Below, one piece after another: positions 17,821-26,130 of a stretch of DNA of 64,000 nucleotides. Location: positions 186,001-250,000 of the forward strand of contig NZ_REFH01000008.1 in the NCBI RefSeq assembly GCF_003688495.1, written 5' to 3'. Each line of letters starts with the position of its first letter. The stretch's first letter is position 1. Both the position numbers and the translations under genes were made by a program. A model generated the notes under the pieces. That model ran no database searches, was not told where the DNA came from, and saw nothing but the letters and a program-made list of their open reading frames with translations. Source of the DNA: Flavobacterium weaverense (GTDB taxonomy: Bacteria; Bacteroidota; Bacteroidia; Flavobacteriales; Flavobacteriaceae).

Positions 17821-18687
17821 ATGGAAGAAGAAATAAAAATTGATGATGATTTTATTTTAATTCGCTTTCAAAACAACACAGATGAAGTCGCTGTATTTCA
17901 ACGCCCAATACAATTAGGATTGATACAATTTCATTTTGGACTCAAGGGAAGTGCAAATTATAATTTTAATCAAGGGAATTACAGTTTGAAATTGAAGGAG
18001 GAAAAGGCTCTTTTGTTTTATAACACTGAGAAAGAACTTCCTTTAAATGTCGAAATCGATCCAAAAACATGGTTGATTTCTATTTTTATTTCGATTAAAA
18101 AGTTTCATGGTCTATTCACTGATGATGCTGAACATATCCCTTTTCTAAGTAAAGAAAATCAAGAAAAAAAATATTACAACGAAACTGAAATCAGTCCCTC
18201 GATGGCAATTGTACTGAATCAAATGTTTCATTACAATCTAAACCCATCGATCAAAAACCTTTACTACAAAGGGAAAGGATACGAATTATTAAGTTTATAT
18301 TTCAATAGAACCGAAGATCCAAATGCAGAACAATGTCCGTTTTTAATTGATGAAGACAATGTTCTAAAAATTAGGAAAGCCAAAGAAATTATTATTGCTA
18401 ATATGGCTGAACCGCCAGGATTACAAGAATTAGCAGATGAGATTGGTTTAAATTTGAAAAAATTAAAAATGGGTTTCAAGCAAATTTACGGCGACACCGT
18501 TTATGGATTTCTATTTGATTATAAAATGGATTTTGCTCGAAAATTACTTGACAGTGGTTCTTACAATGTCAACGAAGTAGGATTAAAAATAGGATATAGT
18601 ACTGGAAGTCATTTTATAGCTGCTTTTAAAAAGAAATTTGCTACGACTCCTAAAAAATATTTAATGTCAATGAATCAAAATACGTAA
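17821..18687 (+). CDS. AraC-family transcriptional regulator
   Basis: DNA-binding regulator of 288 residues. The last 100 residues form the double helix-turn-helix AraC domain: PPGLQELADEIGLNLKKLKM, then VNEVGLKIGYSTGSHFIAAF and the C-terminal FATTPKKYL. The N-terminal 180 residues look like a cupin-type sensing domain with no signal peptide, in the style of PchR-like regulators. Its place between the divergent hemA operon and hemH suggests it controls haem or iron genes, but no operator can be identified, so that is inference. Confidence 0.88.
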   Translation: MEEEIKIDDDFILIRFQNNTDEVAVFQRPIQLGLIQFHFGLKGSANYNFNQGNYSLKLKEEKALLFYNTEKELPLNVEIDPKTWLISIFISIKKFHGLFTDDAEHIPFLSKENQEKKYYNETEISPSMAIVLNQMFHYNLNPSIKNLYYKGKGYELLSLYFNRTEDPNAEQCPFLIDEDNVLKIRKAKEIIIANMAEPPGLQELADEIGLNLKKLKMGFKQIYGDTVYGFLFDYKMDFARKLLDSGSYNVNEVGLKIGYSTGSHFIAAFKKKFATTPKKYLMSMNQNT

Positions 18688-18760
18688 AGTCATAAATTTC
18701 GTATATCAAACAATCAATAAAAAATAGTTAATCCCAATTTATAAAAAAGTAAGTTTAATT

Positions 18761-18768
18761 ACTTTTGT
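18761..18768 (+). promoter_or_regulatory. Candidate -7 box for hemH
   Basis: TACTTTTG matches TAnnTTTG and sits 19 bp before the hemH ATG, leaving a very short leader. The expected TTG about 19 bases upstream is not clear. Confidence 0.4.
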
Positions 18769-18787
18769 ACCAACAAAAAAAGACAAC

Positions 18788-19843
18788 ATGAAAGGTGTAT
18801 TATTAGTTAATTTAGGTTCTCCAGAAAGTCCAACAGCAAAAGATGTAAAACCATACTTAGATGAGTTTTTAATGGATAAATATGTTATTGACGTTCCTTT
18901 TTTGTTGCGCGCTCTATTAGTACGTGGAATTATTCTTCAAACAAGACCTAAAAAATCTGCTGCGGCATATGCTAAAATTTGGTGGGACGAGGGTTCTCCT
19001 CTTGTTGTAATTTCGAAAAGAATGCACGAAAAAGTGAAACAGTTAGTTGATGTTCCAGTTTCATTAGCGATGCGTTACGGAAATCCATCTTTGTTGTCTG
19101 GTTTACAAGAACTACATGATAAAGGAGTTACGGAAGTTCTTTTATTTCCTTTATATCCTCAGCACGCAATGGCTTCAACTACTACAATTTTAGAGTTAGC
19201 TGAAGAGCACCGCCAAAAGTATTTTCCGAAGATGAAATTTACTATTGTTCCTGCTTTCTATAATAAACCTGATTATTTAAAAAACCTAGCTGATTCAATC
19301 AAAGGCCATTTAGAAGGTTATGATTACGATCATTTATTGTTCTCCTATCACGGAATTCCAGAGCGTCACATTCGTAAAACAGATATTACAAAATCGCATT
19401 GTAAAATTGATGGTTCTTGTTGCAATACACCTTCACCAGCTCATGAATTTTGTTACCGTCATCAATGTTATGAAACTACAAAACAAGTCGTTAAATTACT
19501 AGGAATTCCAGAGGGAAAATATAGCCAAACTTTCCAATCTCGTTTAGCTGGAGATAAGTGGTTAACGCCTTACACTGATGTTGAAGTAAATAAAATGCCT
19601 GAAAAAGGAATTAAAAAACTAGCTGTTGTTACTCCTGCTTTTGTATCTGATTGTTTAGAAACATTAGAAGAAATCGCTATGGAAGCTAATGAAGAATTTA
19701 AAGTTCATGGTGGAGAGGAATTTTTAGCGATTCCTTGTTTAAATGATAGTGATGATTGGTGTCAAACAGTAGGTAACTGGATTACAACTTGGTCTAATAC
19801 ATCTTCTACTGTTCAATCAAATACTGAAAAAATAAACGCATAA
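18788..19843 (+). CDS. hemH: Ferrochelatase
   Basis: Inserts Fe2+ into protoporphyrin IX (or coproporphyrin III in the alternative route) as a late haem step. At 351 residues it is normal length. The N-terminus GVLLVNLGSPESPTAKDVKP and the active-site segment LLFSYHGIPERHI, with the metal-binding histidine, are typical. A cysteine-rich insertion follows directly: one Cys, five residues, two adjacent Cys, nine residues, Cys, four residues, Cys (about residues 212-234). It could bind metal or an Fe-S cluster. The MATE gene starts at the base after the stop codon. Confidence 0.96.
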   Translation: MKGVLLVNLGSPESPTAKDVKPYLDEFLMDKYVIDVPFLLRALLVRGIILQTRPKKSAAAYAKIWWDEGSPLVVISKRMHEKVKQLVDVPVSLAMRYGNPSLLSGLQELHDKGVTEVLLFPLYPQHAMASTTTILELAEEHRQKYFPKMKFTIVPAFYNKPDYLKNLADSIKGHLEGYDYDHLLFSYHGIPERHIRKTDITKSHCKIDGSCCNTPSPAHEFCYRHQCYETTKQVVKLLGIPEGKYSQTFQSRLAGDKWLTPYTDVEVNKMPEKGIKKLAVVTPAFVSDCLETLEEIAMEANEEFKVHGGEEFLAIPCLNDSDDWCQTVGNWITTWSNTSSTVQSNTEKINA

Positions 19844-21199
19844 ATGGCTGTTACCGCCGATGACTTAGGCACGCAAGACATCAAAAAATTATTGATAAAA
19901 CAAGCAGTTCCATCTTCTATTGGAGTCTTGTTCATGTCTGTCAATATTTTGATTGACACAATTTTTGTTGGGCAATGGATTGGTTCTTTGGCTATTGCGG
20001 CGGTAACGGTAGTTTTGCCATTTACCTTTTTCATTTCTTCATTAGGAATGGCAATAGGTATTGGTGGCGGTTCTGTACTTTCTAGAGCTTTAGGAGCGAA
20101 TGATAAAGAGAAAGCAAAAAACACTTTTGCCAATCAAATCATGATGACTTTACTGCTATCTTGCTTTTTCGTTGCAATAGGACTTCTATTCAGCGATGAA
20201 ATGTTAGCGCTTTTTGGAGCAAAAGGCGCAATAGTACAACCCGCAGAGGAATTCTTTTTCCCTATTATACTTTCAGTTCCTTTTCTTGCATTATGCATGA
20301 TGGGGAACAATATCATTCGAGCAGAAGGCAAAGCAAAATTTGCTATGGTTGCAATGATAGTCCCCGCATTTGTAAACATCGGATTAGATATTCTTTTTAT
20401 CAAATACATGAATTTAGGGATGTTTGGCGCTGCTTTGGCGACAGCCATATCCTATTTTAGTTGCTTTCTATTTGTTTTATGGTTTTTCCTTTTTAAAAGT
20501 GAATTAAAGCTGCAATTAAAACACTTTAAATTTAAGATTCCTATCGTTAAAGAAATATCAGCGCTAAGTTTCGTGACTTTTTCAAGACAAGGTGTTATAA
20601 GTGTTTTATCGATTATTTTAAATCATACTTTATACACTTATGGTGGCGAACATTCAGTAGCGATATACGGAATTATAAGTAGAATGTTAATGTTCGCTTT
20701 GTTCCCAATCCTAGGAATTACACAAGGTTTCCTTCCTATCGCTGGTTTTAATTATGGTGCGGGAAATTACGATAGAGTTAAAGAAAGTGTGAAATTATCT
20801 ATAAAATATGCAGCTATTTTAGCTACACTGATTTTTGTGGTTATTCTAATATTTGCAAAACCCATTACTGCAGTTTTCACTGATGATGCACTTGTAATCG
20901 CTCAAACACCAGAAGCTTTACGTTGGGTTTTTGCTGCTTCACCCATTATTGCAATTCAACTAATAGGCGCCGCTTATTTTCAAGCCGCAGGAAAAGCTAG
21001 AAAGGCGTTACTTTTAACTTTAAGTAAGCAAGGATTTTTCCTAATTCCTCTAGTGCTTATACTACCAAATTTTTTAGGTATTTTTGGAGTGTGGATTGCG
21101 TTTCCTATTGCCGATGTTCTTTCCACGATTCTCACCGGTTACTTTCTTAAAAAAGAAATGAACACAAAATTGATTCAAACTAACGATGGAATACTATAA
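19844..21199 (+). CDS. MATE-family multidrug/toxin exporter
   Basis: Inner-membrane antiporter of 451 residues with about twelve hydrophobic segments, typical of the NorM/DinF-like MATE group. Characteristic segments are AVPSSIGVLFMSVNILIDTI at the start of the first lobe, GGGSVLSRALGANDKEKAK after helix two, and GITQGFLPIAGFNYGAG at the start of the second lobe, followed by NYDRVKESVK. It starts immediately after the hemH stop and overlaps hemJ by 14 bp, so it is cotranscribed with two haem genes. An export role for a tetrapyrrole or toxic intermediate is possible but only positional. Confidence 0.93.
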   Translation: MAVTADDLGTQDIKKLLIKQAVPSSIGVLFMSVNILIDTIFVGQWIGSLAIAAVTVVLPFTFFISSLGMAIGIGGGSVLSRALGANDKEKAKNTFANQIMMTLLLSCFFVAIGLLFSDEMLALFGAKGAIVQPAEEFFFPIILSVPFLALCMMGNNIIRAEGKAKFAMVAMIVPAFVNIGLDILFIKYMNLGMFGAALATAISYFSCFLFVLWFFLFKSELKLQLKHFKFKIPIVKEISALSFVTFSRQGVISVLSIILNHTLYTYGGEHSVAIYGIISRMLMFALFPILGITQGFLPIAGFNYGAGNYDRVKESVKLSIKYAAILATLIFVVILIFAKPITAVFTDDALVIAQTPEALRWVFAASPIIAIQLIGAAYFQAAGKARKALLLTLSKQGFFLIPLVLILPNFLGIFGVWIAFPIADVLSTILTGYFLKKEMNTKLIQTNDGIL

Positions 21200-21743
21200 T
21201 TACTTAAAATCATTACACCTCATCTTTGTTATCACTTGGTTTGCAGGTTTATTTTATATTGTTCGCTTATTTGTTTACCAAATAGAAGCGTCTCAAAAAC
21301 CATCTCCTGAAAAAGAAATTCTGCAAAAACAATACAAGATCATGACCTATCGCTTGTGGTATATTATCACATGGCCGTCAGCGGTTTTAGCGAGTATTTT
21401 TGCGTTCTGGATGCTATTTTTCACTGAATTGGGACAATCTTGGTTACAAATGCCTTGGATGCACGTAAAACTTGGCTTTGTATTTGCGCTATACTTATAC
21501 CATTTGAAATGCCATTTAATATTCAAAGATTTACAGATTGATAAAGTGAAATATTCCAATACATTTATGAGATTATGGAATGAAGGTGCGACAATCATTC
21601 TATTTGCAGTAGTATTTTTAGTGATTTTAAAAAATGCGGTTAACTGGATTTACGGAGTAGTTGGTATTTTCTTGTTTTCGATTCTGATAATGCTTGGATT
21701 CAAATTTTATAAAAGAATTAGAGAAAAAAAGTCTAACCACTAA
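21186..21743 (+). CDS. hemJ: Protoporphyrinogen IX oxidase HemJ-like membrane protein
   Basis: Membrane protein of 185 residues, predicted to oxidise protoporphyrinogen IX to protoporphyrin IX, the step just before HemH. It shows the HemJ pattern: histidine in LHLIFVITWFAGLFYIVRLF (about H11), RLWYIITWPS, and lysine in PWMHVKLGFVFALYLYH (about K95), with four to five hydrophobic segments. It overlaps the MATE gene end by 14 bp. The last residues (SNH and stop) fall inside a dispersed inverted-repeat sequence, which may have replaced the native C-terminus. Confidence 0.87.
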   Translation: MEYYNYLKSLHLIFVITWFAGLFYIVRLFVYQIEASQKPSPEKEILQKQYKIMTYRLWYIITWPSAVLASIFAFWMLFFTELGQSWLQMPWMHVKLGFVFALYLYHLKCHLIFKDLQIDKVKYSNTFMRLWNEGATIILFAVVFLVILKNAVNWIYGVVGIFLFSILIMLGFKFYKRIREKKSNH

Positions 21744-21814
21744 GTTCGCAAAGATTACGCAAAGATCAATTTAAGATTTTTGTGTCCATTGTGCCTTCTT
21801 AGTGTCCTAGTGGT
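21736..21814. repeat. Inverted-repeat element overlapping the hemJ stop codon
   Basis: ACCACTAAG (21736-21744) is mirrored by CTTAGTGTCCTAGTGGT (21798-21814), with AAGTTCGCAAAGATTACGCA between. This CCACTAAG...CTTAGTGG type of element recurs, from memory, in intergenic regions of flavobacterial genomes. It supplies the stop codon of hemJ and ends 6 bp before the kinase gene start. Confidence 0.6.
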
Positions 21815-21820
21815 AAAATT

Positions 21821-23293
21821 ATGATCAAAAACTTCAAAATAGCAACGCTTTCATTACGAATCAGAATATTCCTTTCGATGATTGTATTGATATTAATGGC
21901 TTCGGTAATCTTAGCGTCTATCTCAATTATTCAGTTTAAAAATGAAGCTAAAGTTTATCACCAGCAGCGACTAGAGCGTAATGAAAATGCTGTGAAGCAA
22001 CACATCAATTTCGTATTATCCACAACAACATATCCCCTTACTTCTGGTAATCTAGATTTAATTTTCAAAGACAAAATTCATGAATTAGCGCACATTCATA
22101 ATGTCGAAATCAATATTTATGGCTTAGACGGAAAATTACTTAAATCTTCAAAAGAGTCTTTTTCAGTCGATAAAGTAGCGCCACCTATTCCAAAATACAT
22201 TTTAAAACTCGTGCGTTCTTCCATTGAAAAGCGCTACGTTGAAATTAAGTCTATTGATGGTAAAAAGAATCGTTCGGCTTTTAGCCAAATCAAAGACGAT
22301 AAATTTAAACCTTTAGGAATTTTGAATCTGCCCTATGTAGAAGATGATGGCTATTATGAAAATGAGTTAAAAAGCTTTCTAATTCGCTTAGGACAAGTGT
22401 ACTCCTTTATGCTAATTATGGCTTTTGCATTAGCCTATTTCCTTTCGTCGTATATCACTAAATCATTAAAAACGATTTCTGATAAATTGAGCGAAACCAG
22501 TTTGAGTCAGAAAAACGAAAAAATTGTTTTAGAAGCCAGTAGCAAGGAGATTAATCTATTAATAAATTCGTATAACGCGATGGTGGATGAGCTCGAGAAA
22601 AGTGCCTTAAAATTAGCGCAGAGTGAAAGAGAGGAAGCTTGGCGCGAAATGGCTAAACAAGTAGCCCATGAAATAAAGAATCCGCTTACTCCAATGCGAT
22701 TGACTGTTCAGAGTTTTCAACGTAAATTTGATCCAAGCGACCCCAACGTAAAGCAAAAAATGAATGATTATTCTGAAACTTTAATCCAGCAAATTGATAC
22801 GATGACAGCAGTTGCCTCGGCATTTTCAAACTTTGCTTCGATGCCGGCACAGCAAAATGAAACGTTAAATGTGGTTGAAGTTGTCGAACTTGCAATGGAT
22901 ATTTTTAATGAAGATTACATCCAAGTTATAAGCGATTTACCAAAAATTATTTCAGTAATAGACAGAACGCAGCTCATCCGTATTATCACTAATTTAGCTA
23001 AGAACGCTATACAATCTATCCCAGAACAGCAAGAAGAAAAATCGGTGATTGTTAGAATTAGAAAAGAAGACAACAATGTATTAATCACATTTGCAGATAA
23101 TGGCATTGGGATTCAACCTAAGGATAGAGCTAGAATATTCGAGCCAAAATTCACCACTAAAAGTAGTGGGATGGGTCTTGGTCTTGGAATAATAAAAAAC
23201 ATTATCGAAAATTATAAAGGAACAATTACCTTTGATACAGAATTTGGGAAAGGAACAACTTTCACCGTAACTCTTCCTATAATTAACACTTAA
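21821..23293 (+). CDS. Sensor histidine kinase (NtrY-like, orphan)
   Basis: Membrane two-component sensor of 490 residues. It has a hydrophobic segment at about 14-36, an extracytoplasmic sensing region to about 190, a second segment at about 195-212, then a HAMP-like linker. The phospho-acceptor histidine lies in VAHEIKNPLTPMRLT (about H283). The ATPase domain has the N box NLAKNAIQSIPEQ, G1 DNGIGIQ and G2 GMGLGLGI. No response regulator gene is adjacent, so the partner must be elsewhere. The crotonase gene starts 10 bp downstream, suggesting cotranscription without an obvious functional link. Confidence 0.93.
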   Translation: MIKNFKIATLSLRIRIFLSMIVLILMASVILASISIIQFKNEAKVYHQQRLERNENAVKQHINFVLSTTTYPLTSGNLDLIFKDKIHELAHIHNVEINIYGLDGKLLKSSKESFSVDKVAPPIPKYILKLVRSSIEKRYVEIKSIDGKKNRSAFSQIKDDKFKPLGILNLPYVEDDGYYENELKSFLIRLGQVYSFMLIMAFALAYFLSSYITKSLKTISDKLSETSLSQKNEKIVLEASSKEINLLINSYNAMVDELEKSALKLAQSEREEAWREMAKQVAHEIKNPLTPMRLTVQSFQRKFDPSDPNVKQKMNDYSETLIQQIDTMTAVASAFSNFASMPAQQNETLNVVEVVELAMDIFNEDYIQVISDLPKIISVIDRTQLIRIITNLAKNAIQSIPEQQEEKSVIVRIRKEDNNVLITFADNGIGIQPKDRARIFEPKFTTKSSGMGLGLGIIKNIIENYKGTITFDTEFGKGTTFTVTLPIINT

Positions 23294-23303
23294 AACTACC
23301 ATT

Positions 23304-24086
23304 ATGACTTACGAAAATATTTTAGTAACAACTGAAAACAATATCGCAACTCTTACTATTAACCGTCCATCAAAGTTAAATGCGTTGAATGTGGCAACGA
23401 TTAATGAGCTGCACAAAGCTTTTAAAAAGTTAGAAAAAGACAATGAAGTTCAAGTGATTTTGCTAACCGGAAGTGGAGAGAAAGCGTTTGTAGCTGGAGC
23501 TGATATTTCTGAATTTGCTAATTTTTCTGTTGAACAAGGAATGAAATTAGCGGCAGAAGGTCAAGAAAAATTATTTGATTTTGTTGAGAATTTAAAAACA
23601 CCTGTAATTGCAGCCGTCAATGGATTCGCATTAGGTGGCGGACTAGAATTAGCTATGGCATGTCATTTCAGAATAGCTTCAGATAATGCAAAAATGGGAC
23701 TACCAGAAGTTTCCTTAGGAGTAATTCCAGGTTACGGAGGAACGCAAAGACTGCCACAACTTATTGGGAAAGGTCGCGCTATGGAAATGATTATGACTGC
23801 TGGAATGATCAATGCTGAAGAAGCTCATAGAAATGGACTTGTAAATCATGTAGTATCACAAACGGAATTGTTGGAGTTTTGTACTACCATTGCTCAAAAA
23901 ATAATTAAAAATTCACCTAATGCGATTAGCAAAGCGATAAAAGCAGTCAACGCTAACTTTAAAGAAGGTAAAAATGGCTACGAAACGGAAATCAAAGCTT
24001 TCGGAAAATGTTTCGGAACCGAAGATTTTAAAGAAGGTACAACAGCATTCTTAGAAAAAAGAAAAGCATTGTTCACAGGAAAATAA
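23304..24086 (+). CDS. Enoyl-CoA hydratase / crotonase-family protein
   Basis: Cytoplasmic enzyme of 260 residues, probably hydrating trans-2-enoyl-CoA (short-chain) in fatty-acid or butyrate metabolism. It shows the oxyanion-hole segments KAFVAGADISEFANF and VNGFALGGGLELAMACHFRI, and both catalytic glutamate positions in GGGLELAMACHFRIA and MGLPEVSLGVIPGYGGTQR. It follows the kinase gene by 10 bp and ends just before a strong terminator. Related 3-hydroxybutyryl-CoA dehydratases share these motifs, so substrate chain length is not resolved. Confidence 0.94.
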   Translation: MTYENILVTTENNIATLTINRPSKLNALNVATINELHKAFKKLEKDNEVQVILLTGSGEKAFVAGADISEFANFSVEQGMKLAAEGQEKLFDFVENLKTPVIAAVNGFALGGGLELAMACHFRIASDNAKMGLPEVSLGVIPGYGGTQRLPQLIGKGRAMEMIMTAGMINAEEAHRNGLVNHVVSQTELLEFCTTIAQKIIKNSPNAISKAIKAVNANFKEGKNGYETEIKAFGKCFGTEDFKEGTTAFLEKRKALFTGK

Positions 24087-24090
24087 GACT

Positions 24091-24118
24091 AAAAAGAGAG
24101 CCAAATGGCTCTCTTTTT
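24091..24118 (+). terminator. Intrinsic terminator after the crotonase gene
   Basis: Perfect 12-bp inverted repeat AAAAAGAGAGCC (24091-24102) and GGCTCTCTTTTT (24107-24118) with a 4-base loop and a T-run in the right arm, starting 4 bp after the stop codon. Confidence 0.9.
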
Positions 24119-24161
24119 ACTTAAAAATAACAATATTGAAAATAATTTTTCAGAAAATAGA

Positions 24162-24190
24162 TTTGGTTTGCTCTACAAAACCTAATTTTG
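24162..24190 (+). promoter_or_regulatory. Candidate promoter for the small hypothetical gene
   Basis: TTTG (24162-24165), a 17-base spacer, then TAATTTTG (24183-24190). This is a good match to the Bacteroidota TTG/TAnnTTTG arrangement, 40 bp before the ATG. Confidence 0.55.
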
Positions 24191-24230
24191 TACTCCCTTT
24201 TGGGCACTTACAATCATAAAAAATAATTCT

Positions 24231-24635
24231 ATGTCCTACCAACCTATATTTGCTGAATTTTGGGAAAAAGTAAAAGAAAGTATTACTGATAAAACTTACG
24301 CTAAATTGACACTTGCCAAAACAATTGGTGATACCGATTTGAAGAATATTTACGTTCGACCTGTTTTATTAGACAACGATGTTTTTGCTCTTTCGCTTAC
24401 AGCAAAATATAAAACGGAGGAAATTGAGTCTACTCATACTTTAGACGAAGCTTTTATGGTATTAGCTCCCTACATGAATAATCCATTTTTGACTGCGCTT
24501 CTGTTCACTACCGAAAAGGATATTACTTTTAAGTTGAATAAGAAAAGAGTAGCAAGCATTGTTGAAAAATCACCTACTTTTAAAAACGCTTCTGATGTAA
24601 TTATTGCAATGAAGGAAAAAGGAATTTCGATTTAG
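24231..24635 (+). CDS. Hypothetical protein, 134 residues
   Basis: Soluble protein without signal peptide or membrane segment. It looks like an alpha/beta domain: FAEFWEKVKESITDKTYAKL, a central stretch with IYVRPVLLDNDVFALSLTAK, then KYKTEEIESTHTLDEAFMVL and a C-terminal helix. I do not recognise a named family. It has a good promoter-like sequence upstream, so it is probably expressed. The last 35 bases, encoding the C-terminal IAMKEKGISI and stop, occur again at 26131-26165 with three mismatches, one of which makes an earlier stop. Confidence 0.78.
   Translation: MSYQPIFAEFWEKVKESITDKTYAKLTLAKTIGDTDLKNIYVRPVLLDNDVFALSLTAKYKTEEIESTHTLDEAFMVLAPYMNNPFLTALLFTTEKDITFKLNKKRVASIVEKSPTFKNASDVIIAMKEKGISI
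24601..24635. repeat. 35-bp direct repeat, left copy
   Basis: TTATTGCAATGAAGGAAAAA and the following 15 bases match 26131-26165 at 32 of 35 positions, exactly 1,530 bp apart. This copy is the 3' end of the hypothetical gene. The pair brackets the GIY-YIG gene and the tandem array. Confidence 0.8.
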
Positions 24636-24698
24636 GATTTTGTGTTCGTCATGTATAATCTTTATTAATATTATTACTCAAGATTATGTTTGTATGTT

Positions 24699-25010
24699 CT
24701 AATCAAAATGAGAATTAAGAAATTGTAGTTCTGGATTAAAGCTTTTGATTAAATCTAATTTTAATTCTCTTCTAAAGTCTTTGATTTCTTTTTCTCTAGT
24801 AAGCGCAAGTTGAATCCAGCCGAAATGTTCATAATAAATTAAAAATTCGACATTATAACGAGCACTAAAACTATGAGGATTAATTTTTTCTTTATGCTCG
24901 TTCAGTCTTCTCCTTAAATTATTAGTGACACCAGTATATAAAACAGTTTTGTTTTTATTAGTCAAAATGTAAACATAAAAGTTATAAATTCCTTCAGTGT
25001 ATTCAATCAT
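24699..25010 (-). CDS. GIY-YIG nuclease-family protein
   Basis: Small single-domain GIY-YIG protein of 103 residues (YhbQ/UPF0213 type). The pattern is clear: FYVYILTNKNKTVLYTGVTN, in which VYI and YTG stand for the GIY and YIG triads, then NLRRRLNEHKE with the conserved arginine, FSARYNVEFLIYYE, and the glutamate in REKEIKDFRRE, ending NPEL. Such proteins act in DNA repair or are of unknown role, and related genes are often multicopy in Bacteroidota. It lies inside the block bounded by the 35-bp direct repeats, directly next to the tandem array, so it may have arrived with it. Confidence 0.88.
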   Translation of the reverse strand: MIEYTEGIYNFYVYILTNKNKTVLYTGVTNNLRRRLNEHKEKINPHSFSARYNVEFLIYYEHFGWIQLALTREKEIKDFRRELKLDLIKSFNPELQFLNSHFD

Positions 25011-25111
25011 TTTTTTATAAAAATAATAATTGATTCTTTATAAGACAAACATTATAAGCTATTTGAGTGATTATTATGTGATAACATATAACTCTGATTG
25101 ATTTTTATAAT

Positions 25112-26094
25112 GAGCGTAGAAACACTTGCAGCGTGCCAAATGTGGTAGAGAGTCTGTTTAAAAAAATACTTTGGTTTAATTATCGCACAGACACTCATTA
25201 CTAATTTGTCATTCCGGAGGAATCTCAACAATTAATCAATTTCAAAAATCGATAGCAACGAGACGCTTCCAGCGAGACAAATGTGGTAGAGCGAATTTGT
25301 TTAAAAAGTACCGTGGTTTAATTATCGCACAGACACTCATTATTAATTTGTCATTCCGGAGGAATCTCAACAATTACATATAGACAAAAATCAATAGCAA
25401 TAAGACGCTTCCAGCGTGACAAACGTTATAGATAGAGTTAATTTTAAAAGTATTTTACTTAGTTACCCAAGGTAATAAACTGGACTAATTTGTCATTACG
25501 GAAGAATCTCAACAATTATTCAATTACAAAAATCAATAGCAGTGAGACGCTTACAGCGTGACAAACGTTGTAGAGAAACTCTCTTTAAAAAAGCGCTTTG
25601 ATTTAATTAGCTGAGTTACAAACTATACTATTTTGTCATTACGGAGGAATCTCAACAATTACATATAGACAAAAATCAATAGCAATGAGACGCTTCCAGC
25701 GTGACAAATGTGGTAGAGCGAGTTTGTTTAAAAAGTACAGTGGTTTAATTATCGCACAGACACTCATTACTAATTTGTCATTCTGGAGGAATCTCAACAA
25801 TCACTTTAGTACAAAAATACAATGTTAATGAGACGCTTCCAGCGTGACAAACGTGGTAGAGAGAGTTTGTTTAAAAAAGCGTTTTTAGTTAGTTAGCCAG
25901 GGTAATGAACTGGACTAATTTGTCACTCCGTAGGAATCTCAACAATTAATTAGATACAAAAATTAATAGTAAAGAGACGCTTCCAGCGTGACAAACGTGG
26001 TGGAAAGAGTTTGTTTATAAAAGTGTTTTAGTTTAATTACCGCAACGACAAATTATCCTCTTTTGTCATTCCGGAGGAATCTCAACAATCACTT
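25112..26094. repeat. Tandem array of about 143-bp units with cross-forming palindromes
   Basis: Seven left arms of the type TTTGTCATTCCGGAGGAATC start at 25205, 25347, 25489, 25632, 25774, 25919 and 26062, giving periods of 142-145 bp. Seven right arms of the type GAGACGCTTCCAGCGTGACA start at about 25112 (degenerate), 25260, 25402, 25544, 25687, 25830 and 25974. Six complete left-right pairs result, each about 77 bp, with half units at both ends. Outer TTTGTCA pairs with TGACAAA, and inner TCTC with GAGA. Each arm also has its own small hairpin (ATTCC-GGA-GGAAT and ACGCT-TCC-AGCGT). No coding frame runs through the array. Confidence 0.9.
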
Positions 26095-26130
26095 ATTTAC
26101 AAAAATTATACTAAGACAATTAAAAAGCTA

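Noticed and set aside
25112..26094. Possible CRISPR array
   Set aside because: The period is about 143 bp and the sequences between repeated arms are themselves related. There are no short unique spacers and no cas genes nearby.
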